From Aureococcus anophagefferens (Eukaryota > Sar > Pelagophyceae > Pelagomonadales > Pelagomonadaceae): DNA of 45,313 bases. Each line of letters begins with the position of its first letter. Positions within the stretch are counted from its first letter, which is position 1. Below the pieces are notes generated by a model. That model made no database searches, was not told the DNA's origin, and was given only the letters and a program-made list of their open reading frames with translations. The stretch spans positions 33,175-78,487 of the forward strand of contig NW_008705604.1 of assembly GCF_000186865.1 (NCBI RefSeq), in the 5' to 3' direction. Below, piece after piece: positions 1 through 9,583 of the stretch. A program made the translations under genes and the position numbers.

Positions 1-539
1 TACGTTAATGCCCGGGGGAGTAGGTAGCTGGCTTATCGCCAAGCGCACTTTGATTGTGCTTAATCACACTCGCGTTCTAAGGGCGATATTCGCCGCTTTA
101 TCATCATCTTTTGTTCGGCGCTTTTGGTAAAAGTTTTACCACACCTGGCGCCTTTACTGGTGGCAATTCCCTAATCGAAAGCCCGTCCAAATCATGCTTG
201 AACCGCAGCGAATCGCCGAGCGAGCAGGCGGGTGCCTGGAGGCACCAAGCTTGATAGGTAGTCAAACTCCCCCGCCCCCCCCCGCCCATCCCGTTCGGAG
301 AGTTTCTGAGTTTGCTAACTTCACGTGCACGGCCGGCACCCCTGCCTCTTCCAAAAAGGGACGGGCGTGGTCTTACTTGCTGGGATGCTCGCGAGCTGCG
401 CAGTGGAATGAATCGCGGCTACATACGATGCCGAGACACCGGCGATTATTGCGAAATTCAGCTACCTCGATTGAGCCAGGAAGACTGATTGGCCCCCAGT
501 ACTTACCATTTTTTTGCAGCCTGTGGACGAGACTACAAA
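1..539. other. No gene seen (intergenic)
   Basis: I see no supported gene here. Frames on both strands lack recognisable motifs. The stretch contains a C-rich tract around 268-290 with runs of C. It lies downstream of the stop codon of the reverse-strand FAM227-like gene and may hold its 3' untranslated region. Confidence 0.5.
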
Positions 540-2068
540 TCATTCATGAGCCTGGGAGTAGCCCTTAGCAAGCTTGGTGGCATATTCCCGCAGATTCTCA
601 GAGCCAAGGACTGAACGTTGCTCGACTTCTATTTGGGCGGTTATTTTTCGCCTGTGTCTATCTGGATCATTCATCGTCGTAGTTCTAGTACTAGCATACC
701 TTTCACGATTGAAAAATGCGATGGCTTTGGTGGCATCTTGTTTCTGCTTAGAATACTGATCCATCGCACTACGTCTGAGCACACTCGAATTGGAAAGCAA
801 GTAGTCGACTGGCATTGGCTTGGATGCCGAGCGAATTGCGCGCTTAATCTTTCGATGAAGGATCGATCGCCTACGTGTGACAACTTCAGAGAATGATTCC
901 TTGCAGGCGAAGCGTTGAACTCATCCTCAGGAACATGATTATTCAGGAAAGGAGTAACCCGAGAAGCCTCCATGGTGAGGCCTAGACGGAACTGCAGTGC
1001 CCTGGACTCGATTGCATTCTCACTCAAGAACCGGCAAAAGAATGGACTATGCAGAAGCGAGTATGATGCACGCACTCGAGGTTCTACACCTCTCAAAGCA
1101 TTCCGATGCTATGGGGTCCAAATTGTGACCATTTTTACCCTTCGGATTATATATACCTCAGAGGTGTGAGCTGCGGTTGAGCGGGCAGTTACATCTGACT
1201 CATTTCCTAATGCAGACCTGAATGGAATGGTCAGCCACAATGATCACTTTTTGATTCACTGAATCCAGACTTGGGTATTTGTTTCGTCTTGGGCAAAACT
1301 CCGTGCTTCCGATCATTGTGAGAGTCGCCCTTGATGATCCAATGGGTTCCATCCAGCCCACGCGGCTGAATTCCCATGGTCCACTCTGCACAAAGATCCA
1401 CGAGGTGCCGCTTCAATGCTTGGTCTTCCAAGAAGTGGTCTCGGCGGCGTGGATAAGCAGCCCCCAGAATTAGAAGGATTGTGTATGCCATCACCTCATA
1501 GAACTTATTGATCACCGAGTCCTTGTGCTGTGTTTGTACTTTTCGAAAGATGTGAACCTGCATGATACGACATTCCAATGAGCGCATTGAATAGCAAAAC
1601 ACAGGACTAGACATAAGAGAAGGCCATGTTGCTGAACAGAGCGTCCTCTTCCGTGAAGTTTCTGCCGTGCAGCTGCTCGTCAATGTCAGTGGACTCTCCG
1701 ATGTCTACACCGCGGTCGCGAGGCTCAATAACGTTTGCATGGAACCACCAGAAACTGTCAACAGACCTAAACAAGTAAGTAAACGCGCTTGGTGATCCGG
1801 GCACTCACAGATTCTGAAAGTCTTGTGACTGTATGATTGAGCGCCACGTTTGCATACGTTTTCCCGTAACAAATGGTGCCTCTCGTAGCACAGCATCAAT
1901 AATGAACGGCAAATGCACGCTTCGGGGCAAAGGCCGTCCAAATCCGGCGCCGCTCCTTCCAAATCCCTTGATATCGTCGCTTCTGGCTGTTTTGGACGGC
2001 AGCAGCTCACGCGCATCAACTTCTGTTTGAACAGATTCGCTTAAGAGCTCTGTGATCAACAAAGGCAT
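540..2068 (-). CDS. FAM227-like protein (FWWh domain), six exons
   Basis: Reverse-strand gene that I reassembled from six exons: 2068-1809, 1766-1613, 1557-1248, 1206-1139, 1108-959 and 899-540. The exons sum to 1302 nt, exactly 434 codons, giving a 433-residue protein from an ATG at 2068. The diagnostic element is SVDSFWWFHANVIEP, which matches the FWWh signature of FAM227A/B. It is preceded by a GFGRPLPRSVHLP segment and followed by AYPRRRDHF and LCAEWTMGIQP, in the order expected for the family. A later LLHSPFFCRFL resembles the family's C-terminal SP-motif. The C-terminal exon is basic and probably helical. FAM227 proteins are of unknown biochemical function and mostly occur in ciliated organisms. 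Introns are 42, 55, 41, 30 and 59 nt. The donors are weak, so individual boundaries, especially the 30-nt intron, are inferred. The gene is divergent from the glycosyltransferase gene. Confidence 0.78.
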
Positions 2069-2100
2069 AATCAGCGCAGGTGATTATGTCAGCCAGGATG

Positions 2101-2159
2101 TTCAGGATACAGAGGAGAGAGACAGAAGATATATCTCGTACACGAGTACGAGCTATCGG
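2101..2159 (+). repeat. Dispersed repeat copy 1 (second copy at 11321-11369)
   Basis: The first 20 bases, starting TTCAGGATACAGAGG, are identical to those at 11321. Similarity continues with small indels through ATCTCGTAC and the GAG(C/T)TATCGG end. The copy lies in the divergent intergenic region upstream of the FAM227-like and glycosyltransferase genes. It contains a short palindrome around CTCGTAC/GTACGAG. Function unknown. Confidence 0.6.
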
Positions 2160-2257
2160 CTGTCGCTGGCATCCTCGCTATTATTGTGCGCCTGGAGCGC
2201 ACCCAGAAAAATCTTCTCTTTAGAGGGAGGAGTGGATACATGTCAGGGAACCTGCCT

Positions 2258-2312
2258 GTTTCCATCATACTATATATACACCCTTATTGGTTCCAACATA
2301 GTAATTTCCCTA
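2258..2312 (+). promoter_or_regulatory. 55-bp element shared with 14623-14677, TATA-containing
   Basis: This segment agrees at 54 of 55 positions with 14623-14677. It contains TATATATACACCC followed by ATTGGTTCC. It ends 62 nt before the ATG of the glycosyltransferase gene; its twin ends 48 nt before the ATG of the HAT-repeat gene. The position suggests a core promoter carried by, or captured from, a repeat. The ATTGGTTCC core is the reverse complement of the unit in the 14.1-14.6 kb minisatellite, so it may equally be the edge of a mobile repeat. Confidence 0.45.
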
Positions 2313-2373
2313 GCACCCTTATCATTACTTAACTGGTGTCTTGCAATGTCCGGCTAAGACTAGGTGGACTCGC

Positions 2374-5232
2374 ATGCCACTAGTGCCAACCAATCACCCA
2401 GATTACATGTCCTTCGACACAATATTGCTCAATGAGTCCTATCGGGGACTTGGGGCATCTTCAGCAGTTGGTAGATCTCGGGCATTTGCAACGCTAGTTT
2501 GTGACGATGCATCTGTATTGTCAGCAGCGGTGCTGATCATGTCGCTGCTACGGACGGGCACTTCTGCAAGTGTAGTACCCATGCTTGCACCAGCGGTTTC
2601 TTTGAGGGCTGAAGCTGCACTGGCTAGAATGGCATTGAGCGTAACGCCAGTACGAGTGCCCGAGGTTCCCTATCCATTCAAAGTGCATCAAGCGGAGATG
2701 CACCGTGGATTGAAGCGGTCTTGTCGTTACACGAAGCTGCATGCTTGGTCGCTTGTGTCGTTTGAGCGAGTGATACTTCTCGACAGTGATATGCTGGTTA
2801 TGGAACCTCTGGATGACATCTTCTCAGAGGCACAGCGGCTGGCAGCTGTTGCGGATATTTACCCACGGATTTTTAACACCGGACTTCTTGTCATCGCACC
2901 AGACGCAGGCACTCATGCACGACTTGTCGCAGCAGCAGGCGCGACCTTCAGTTATAATGAAGGGGATCAGGGCTTCTTGAACTCATACTTTGAGGAGCAT
3001 CCACACGATGCCTTCTTCGAAAGTGGCAGCGACAGTCTCGATACCTCGCTACCTTGGCAGCCTTTGGATGCAAAGTATAATTATGCGATGTGGGTTGCGA
3101 ACTCCCTTTATGGGAAACGACGGTTCCCAAACGCCGAGGGAGTTGCCGTCGCACACTTCTCGGGCGAGATTAAGCCGTGGTTCTTCGGAGGGGTTGGGGG
3201 CCTTCGAGTCGTGGGAACGATTCTATGAGCCCCAACTTTTCCTTCGTTGGTGGCGGTTGGCTGATGAGGCAGCTAAGCAGCTTGGCTGTGCCGGCCACAT
3301 GGCAGATAGACCTGCTCAAATGCACCAGACGAACTCGACACGCCTCTGTGGCATTAACATGTGTCACAACACAAGTGATCCGCGCAGTTGTCGAAGCCCA
3401 GTGTGCGAGGTGCTCGCGCCCCATTTCCAGGCACATCATTTTGAGCAATATTCAGCGACCTTTACTGTAGTACTCTCGACGTTCCGTGGTAAGCGGATCC
3501 CAATCGAGACGCTGTGTGCACACTATGCGAACTCCTCCTATGTGGGTCGCATTGTCGTCGTATGGCATGACCCGGCCACGCCACCACCCAAATCCCCTTC
3601 CCCGAGACGTGTGTTAAAGTCGCGTGCGGAATACAATCACACGGTTCTTGTGACAACACTGTGGCAAGCGAACGATTCGCTTAATAATCGTTTTCCCGCT
3701 TTTGAGGTCACAACAAGGCATGTTCTCATATGTGACGATGACATTATTATTTCGCTCGATGATCTTGCTTTCGCCTTTGAGGTTGCGAATCAGAACCCAA
3801 AGCGGCTGATTTCTCCATTTGTTCGTGCACATCATATCACCGAATCAAAGGATACAGACCGTTTACTGCCATATTTGAATGGCTACTTTGAACATGATGC
3901 CACATTTCCTCAGCGTGGCTTTCGACGCTACTCGATGGTGCGCTAGACTATTCTTGTTTCCCCAAAGTTTCTTCTCCCGCACAGGCATTGACTAAGTTTT
4001 TGTTTGCACCTGCGTGGCTCCTATTTGTCTATGCATGTCTCCTAGACCCACGCATTTGGTTCTATGTCGATCAGCTCAAGAATTGCGAGGACATTGCTTT
4101 CAATCTTGTAGCAGCAGCAGCTGGCCTCGAAGCACCACTTATGCTCGATGTCAAGGTTCGTGACTTCGGGAACAGTGATGCGCAATACAGGGAACGTGCA
4201 CTTGGCAGGCGCCCGTCACACATCGGAGACCGCAATCTATGTGTAAATGACCTGGGTTCCCTCCTTGGCTACCAAGACCATCTCCCACTGCGAGGAGCTT
4301 CAGTTGCAGCGACTCGTTTTGTTTCAACACGAGTTGCTTATGAGAAACTCGTCAATTTGGACATGCAACGTTCCTCTACACCTCCCCGACTTGTCCTTGA
4401 GAAGGATCCCGCCATCGTCATTAGCGTCCTTGAGGATGCGTTCATCGATGCGTATCTTCAAGCCGGTCGTGGATTCGCGGCGCTTCAAGCATCAACCACG
4501 AATATCCTCCGTGTTCGCGCCGCCAGCTGGTGGCAAGAGGCTGATGAAGACAATTTGCTCCGAGCAATTCTACCGAAGAAGCATGTTCGTACCCGAGCGC
4601 TCGATGGCACCAGGCTCTCTACAAAATTGACCGCGCAGCACGAGTTGGAAGATGCAAAGCATCTTTGTAACAGTGCTATCGTTTTGTTGAAGATACGTCG
4701 CGGGGACCTCTTTCAGGCGACACGCAAAGATGAACGCCGGCCGGCTGTCATCAGTGTCCCAGCCAAACCTATTTCAAGACCTCGTGCCTGTACAGGTCGT
4801 GCTTCTTGATGCGGCCCTCGATGGCGGCCCTCGTGACTGTCCCTTGCGCCTCTATATTCTACCCAAGTTCCCAGAAGATTGGACACCGGAGGAGCTCTCC
4901 TTTCATAATGTGAAAGATATGACGCGTAATGGAGGTGGAAAGTTTTTCGTTCCACTTATTACGATCGGCTCTCTCGCCCTGATCGATCTGAAGACCATCG
5001 ATGATGCCTTTCACAGGGCAGTGGTGGGCTCAGGAGAGCATCCTGAGAATGTGCGTGCTGTGTCTTGAATGTGGATCTCTTTTAGGAGCAACTGCAGGTG
5101 ACATTCGCACTCTTCTATGATAGCTTTGGACAGCCCGATATCCATAACCAAACATGCGGCTTTTTGTCAAGTCGGTCGCGTGGGACAGCACCGCATTTCG
5201 AGCTCGTCAAGTATCGTAGGCCGGCCGCATAG
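2374..5232 (+). CDS. Bifunctional glycosyltransferase: GT8 domain fused to GT64 (exostosin-type) domain
   Basis: The first half is a GT8 (glycogenin-like) nucleotide-sugar transferase: RAFATLVCDD, the LLDSDMLV DxD metal site near residue 136, FNTGLLV, GDQGFLN and HFSGEIKPW. The second half matches GT64, the C-terminal exostosin domain: FTVVLSTFRGKR, NDSLNNRF, the acidic triad LICDDDI, and DQLKNCEDIAFN. About 310 further residues follow the GT64 domain and I do not recognise them. Exons are 2374-3937, 3985-5050 and 5086-5232, with introns of 47 and 35 nt. Two +1 frame changes, near 3195 and 4750, are needed to keep the conserved reading; with them the product is 924 residues. The start is the first in-frame ATG before the GT8 domain. 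No signal peptide or membrane segment is visible, odd for a Golgi enzyme, so the true N-terminus may lie upstream. It could be a decaying gene or carry assembly errors. Substrates are unknown. Confidence 0.72.
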
Positions 5233-6277
5233 CAGGGAGGGGATTTGGCCCGATTCAAAGTTACGGTGCTCGGGCCCAGCGAGGCAGCCCACTAAAACAC
5301 AGCGAGCCCTCTCTAGGAGAGCGCCATAGACTAGGCTGGCGGTGAAGCTTCTTACTTGGCCCTAAGAGGGGTGGCAGTTCGGTGGCCATTACTAGTAACG
5401 CCAGGGCGGCCTTCGCTAGATGTGAGATAAGAAAAAGCGGAAGATACGGCGACGCGTATCGACTAACCAAAGATGCAGTGAGATAAATAGGGCGGAGAAA
5501 TGCACTGCTTCAAGCTAAGCTAAAGGTAGATATTTAAGGCGGAAATCCCGCCACAGTTAGCGTAGCGTCACAGCGGCGACGTGCCAGAGACTCGGAGCAC
5601 CAGGCTCAGCGAGGTTGCACAGTCGCCGGACAGTGCACCTGCTGGATAGTTGACTGACCGTCACAGCGACGTTATGGGGTTAGTAGACTATCCTAACTTA
5701 CTAAAGTACCTAGTTCTTAAGGACTAGCCTGGCTAGTTCCCTTTACACCTCCGCCGGCGAGCCTGAGTCGGCGCCGGCGAAGCACAGGTCGAGCTGCGGT
5801 CTCGCCGGCGAGCCCCCCAGCTGCTCATTTGAGAGCCGATCTGGCTGGCGCCCCCGGGCGCCCCCACTGGGTCTATAAGGGGACCGGGCTATTAGCCCGG
5901 CGTATAAGCCCTGGGCCTGCGCCCTGGGCCCAGGGGGGGGAAGGAGGTCATGGAAATAAGCAGTCTGGGGGGGATAAATTTCGGCCCGCCAGCGCCGGTA
6001 GGGCCGACGTAGGGCGCTGGCGTAAGGGGGGTCAAAGGGCAGCGTGCTGGGGCGTGCTGGGACATGGATGAAACCAAACTGAGGCTCGCTAAAGCTCCAG
6101 CATCAAAGGACAACCTGCTTTGTCAAAGGCTGGCAAAGGTAAACATTATCCTGTGGTTTCAAGCTGTGTCAATTGAAGAAAGTCACCTCGGCTTGGTTTG
6201 AAGGGGACGCGTGTCAGTCTAGGGTGGTGGTCCAAGAAATTGTTATATAATATTACCAAATTCCTGAATCACTTTAT
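5233..6277. other. Intergenic, GC-palindrome rich
   Basis: No gene is supported here. The stretch holds a direct repeat of CGCCGGCGAGCC (about 5752 and 5805). A very GC-rich section at about 5845-6020 has self-complementary runs such as GCGCCCCCGGGCGC and CCCTGGGCCCAGGG. It lies between the convergent 3' ends of the glycosyltransferase and SRP68 genes. Confidence 0.5.
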
Positions 6278-8050
6278 CTATCGGCGAAACCAGCCGAAGA
6301 GGCCCTGGCTTGATATTTTACTTGCCCTTAGCTGGAAAGATGGAAGATTTAGTTTGTTATGGGCAATGTTGAACAGGAGTGGCTTGCAAAGGACGGCCCT
6401 GGGTCTAACCATGATAGTGGCTAATGATGACTTAACGTCATCATACCCAGGGTGTATCTCAAGATGGCCAAGCAAAGTGGAGGTTGTTGAGAATGACCCA
6501 CCGCGGATTTGACAGTCACCATTGTGATTGGATTTCATGACACGAGCAGCCTTTAGGCGAGATGTGGATGCACGGGATGCATCGCTGAGATGCGCCATCT
6601 CTTGGCCCATTTGTGGCACCTCGCAAGCTTCAGCTTCCAAGAGTGCGCAATCTGCGAGATGAGACGCGTGGTGAAACAGTGCGAATGCATTCGGCGCCAA
6701 ACTTGCGCGTACACTGAACGTCTCGGCAAGGTAATGACACTTGTACGCTCGGAGTGCAGCAGCACGGGCGTCAAGTACCTCAGCTAATACTTCATCATGG
6801 CCATCCCGAACCCCTGCAAGGGAGGACATACCTGTCGTTACTTGAATCAAGTTTTCATAAAGATAGAGCACATCATCGGGCATGCGTGCTAACTTGGAAT
6901 CAGAAATTCCACCAAGTACAAGTGATTCCGCAGCCTCAAGTGCGTTTCTGCGCCAGGCTGAGGCGCGATCTGCGACGGCAGAGTCACAGCGTTGATAAAG
7001 AAGGTCTAGCTTTTCGTAGGAGATGCGCGCCGTCATAAGCTCGAGCGGCTTGTTGTTTTCTACAATCCGATCGCCTTTGGGGACGGCCGGAGAAACCAAT
7101 TCTACATCGCATAGGGAGCGAGACAAATCCTCAAGCTGCTGTAGCTTCCGGGCGTATTGTGTTTCATTTAGCGCAACACCTGTGTTAGCCGGTGCACCAG
7201 ATATTTCATAGCATAGACCAGTTTCCCCGCCCGATGATGTTCTGATTACACCCTTTGCATCTGGCTGCTGTTCCATCCCACATGTCAGAAGTCGCTGCTG
7301 GACTTTCTCAGTCACTCTCAAAGACTGGCCACACCAGTTCAGTATCGCCGCAGTCGACTCCCCAGTCTCATTATTGATTGTCGAAACTGCCAAATGGTGA
7401 TGATGGTCAGTACGTATTGAACAACCACCATCACCTGCAAAGGCGCATCGCTGTATTCCCATCTGACAATTGATTGCGCGCTGCCGAAAAGCATCGTGTT
7501 CTAATCCAGGCTTCGCCCGTTCTGCAAGGCATTTGTAAACCACGCACGAACGTTCGAGTGCTACCGCCGCGCGCCCATACTCGCCCTTCATTTCTAAGTC
7601 CAAGCCCTCGAGCCAGCACGTGTACGCAGCACACTCTTGCACAAGCGTTTTGTCACCCAAGTTGGTGCAGAGGGCCCGCGTTACGGTACCGTATGATGCC
7701 GCCTTGGTCAGCCACTGGCGTGAACGCCGGTGACCTACACCAGTCCGCGAATTTTTATACGCGCCTTCAAGTGGATTGCCTTTAAGCTCCATTGCACGTG
7801 CCCAAGCTCGCTCAGCCAGCATAAATGGTATGATCACGTGCTCTGCAGTAGGGAGAAGTTCTTCACTCAGTGAATTCCTCCCTTTAGCTTTAGACAAGCC
7901 CAGTTTCTTTCGAAGCCGTCGTAGCCGTCGCGCACAATATCTACGAAAATCAATTATGGAACGAAAAAGAGTGTGCTCAGACACCGAGGGGTCACTGGCG
8001 ATATCGCTCAAAATCACCCACATTTTCACATCTGAGTCCGTCCTGCGCAT
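6278..8050 (-). CDS. SRP68: Signal recognition particle subunit SRP68
   Basis: Single uninterrupted reverse-strand frame of 590 residues, close to the usual size of SRP68 (about 600). SRP68 binds SRP RNA and forms a heterodimer with SRP72 in the S domain of the particle, which targets nascent secretory proteins to the endoplasmic reticulum. The N-terminal basic element FRRYCARRLRRLRKKLGL (near residues 31-50) is the family's RNA-binding signature. It is followed by FMLAERAWARAMELK and a TPR-like helical region around AAYTCWLEGLDLEMKGEYGRA. The C-terminus, with LLFNIAHNKLNLP and GLFGWFRR, matches the conserved SRP68 tail that contacts SRP72. The ATG at 8050 leaves a short leader before the conserved helix. 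No introns are needed, unlike most neighbours. The middle, about residues 210-290, is poorly conserved. Confidence 0.9.
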   Translation of the reverse strand: MRRTDSDVKMWVILSDIASDPSVSEHTLFRSIIDFRRYCARRLRRLRKKLGLSKAKGRNSLSEELLPTAEHVIIPFMLAERAWARAMELKGNPLEGAYKNSRTGVGHRRSRQWLTKAASYGTVTRALCTNLGDKTLVQECAAYTCWLEGLDLEMKGEYGRAAVALERSCVVYKCLAERAKPGLEHDAFRQRAINCQMGIQRCAFAGDGGCSIRTDHHHHLAVSTINNETGESTAAILNWCGQSLRVTEKVQQRLLTCGMEQQPDAKGVIRTSSGGETGLCYEISGAPANTGVALNETQYARKLQQLEDLSRSLCDVELVSPAVPKGDRIVENNKPLELMTARISYEKLDLLYQRCDSAVADRASAWRRNALEAAESLVLGGISDSKLARMPDDVLYLYENLIQVTTGMSSLAGVRDGHDEVLAEVLDARAAALRAYKCHYLAETFSVRASLAPNAFALFHHASHLADCALLEAEACEVPQMGQEMAHLSDASRASTSRLKAARVMKSNHNGDCQIRGGSFSTTSTLLGHLEIHPGYDDVKSSLATIMVRPRAVLCKPLLFNIAHNKLNLPSFQLRASKISSQGLFGWFRR

Positions 8051-9583
8051 GCATGCCGTACAAAGACAATTCCATCGCTGAAGCCAGCGGAAGGGCCGTC
8101 CCTAACCCCGGCCCCGACCTCAATTCCGGCTCCTCGGAGAGCGGCGTGAGGAGCTGATTGCGCGCTGCCTACCTTCCAATGGCTTGCGTGCCATGTCCAC
8201 GCGTTACTTCTGGCGCATCGATTCCGACCGGAAACACCGTCGCGCGCTCGCGTGAGGACGCACCAGAGCATCTCTACGGCACGCGCTGCGACGTCGCAGC
8301 CGTACTTCGTCGTCGGACGGCTGCGCGCGTGCGACTCGAGCGTTCGGAGCTCATCTCTATTGCGCGGGCGGCGATTCCGAGCCATCCTGCTGTTCGAGGA
8401 CCGGCGCACGCCGATGGACTGCTGGTCGGAGACGAAAAGCGCGAGAGGCGCCAATTCGTTGGCGAGAGGCTAGGACGCCTGCGACGGGCGTGTTTCGAAC
8501 CAAGTCTATCGACCAGACGCGGCGCCCGGTGACTCGGAGGGCGCTCACAGCGGCTCGAATCGACCTACTTCGTGGAGCAGCGCGACTTCATCCACATGAT
8601 TTCGAACACCTGCTTGATCCACGCCGAAAACGCCAACGCCGACGGTCCCATCACACCTGCGTGGTCGCACGAGTACTACCTCGGATCGTGGGCGCCAAAC
8701 GTTTGAAAAGAATGCCACCACGGGCGACCAACGCGTGTGCCTCGTCGAGCCCCTACTTGTGCCCCCGCAGTCGCCGGTAAAGCGCGTACCGTGGCACTCT
8801 AGAGGTGCCTCCGGGGCCGCTCCCCACTACTACGCGCCGAAATCGAAGGCCGAATCGAGGGCGTCACGCCGCGAGGGCGTCACGGAGAGCGCCTCCTTCG
8901 AGGCCATGCACGCGCAACGCTCAGCTGCGCCGAGTCGCATCGCTTCGACGCGAGATCCGCGGCGACTCGCGCAGGTGGCAGCGCGGCCCCGAGGAGTCCG
9001 GACTGCACGACGGTGCAGCTGAAGGACTGCCAGGCGAGGAGCAGCACTGGGCCACGATAAGGATTAGTTCGAAAATATGCCCGGCCGTGCTAACAGTGCC
9101 CTGTGCTGGCTATGCTATGCTGGGCCTAGTCGCTTTTGGCTAGTCGTTGCCCCTATACCCAGCGTGCTCGTGCTACTTGAGCCTCGGGCATCACCTAACC
9201 AGACATACAAGAATGTAGCGAAGCATGCATCAAGTACTCTCTGGCAGGGGGTCTTGCTCCTAGAAAGCGCAAGATGTCGAAGCGCTGTTGCCTGAGGGGA
9301 ACGGACCGTGTTTAGAAAAACCAGCTGAAGAAAAAGCTTCGACGCTCTACATTACTGCGAGCTGTGCTTCACCATATTTGAGTGCTGCTAGGATGATCCT
9401 CACGATAGCAGCAGCATCGCACCGCGCATCGTTCATAAGGAAAAAGAAATATGCACGTGCGGCCAGCCGAAATCGATAACAGCATGACATGGCAAACATA
9501 TCGACAGTCGGGACACTCCTATACATAGGGCGAGCGCATTACCACGCAAGGTACATGTGAAGTACACGACGCGGCTTGGATTT
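8051..9583. other. Stretch without an intact gene, GC-rich block at about 8100-9060
   Basis: This holds no intact gene I can support. The part up to about 9060 is visibly richer in G+C and CpG than the flanks and is open over long stretches in several frames with arginine-rich translations. A coding-like remnant is listed separately at 8533-8706. The remaining 9060-9583 is less GC-rich and I see no gene in it. Confidence 0.45.
8533..8706 (+). pseudogene. Coding-like remnant in GC-rich block, family unknown
   Basis: The frame ending at the TGA at 8704-8706 gives a balanced, protein-like translation that includes STYFVEQRDFIHM, CLIHAENANADGP and AWSHEYYLGSWAPNV. Most codons end in C or G, unlike the surrounding genes. 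There is no start codon, and the frame is closed by a TGA at 8530-8532. A neighbouring frame (from about 8707) continues with GDQRVCLVEPLLVPP, which would require a frame change. I do not recognise the family. It may be a relic of a transferred or viral-like gene, or part of an unrecognised spliced gene. Confidence 0.3.

Noticed and set aside
194..568. Forward frame at the left edge
   Set aside because: Contains a proline run from the C tract and no motif; nothing supports coding.
8026..8454. Reverse-strand arginine-rich frame upstream of SRP68
   Set aside because: Open only because of high GC content; translation is arginine-rich with no family resemblance, and the overlapping SRP68 frame is clearly the real one.
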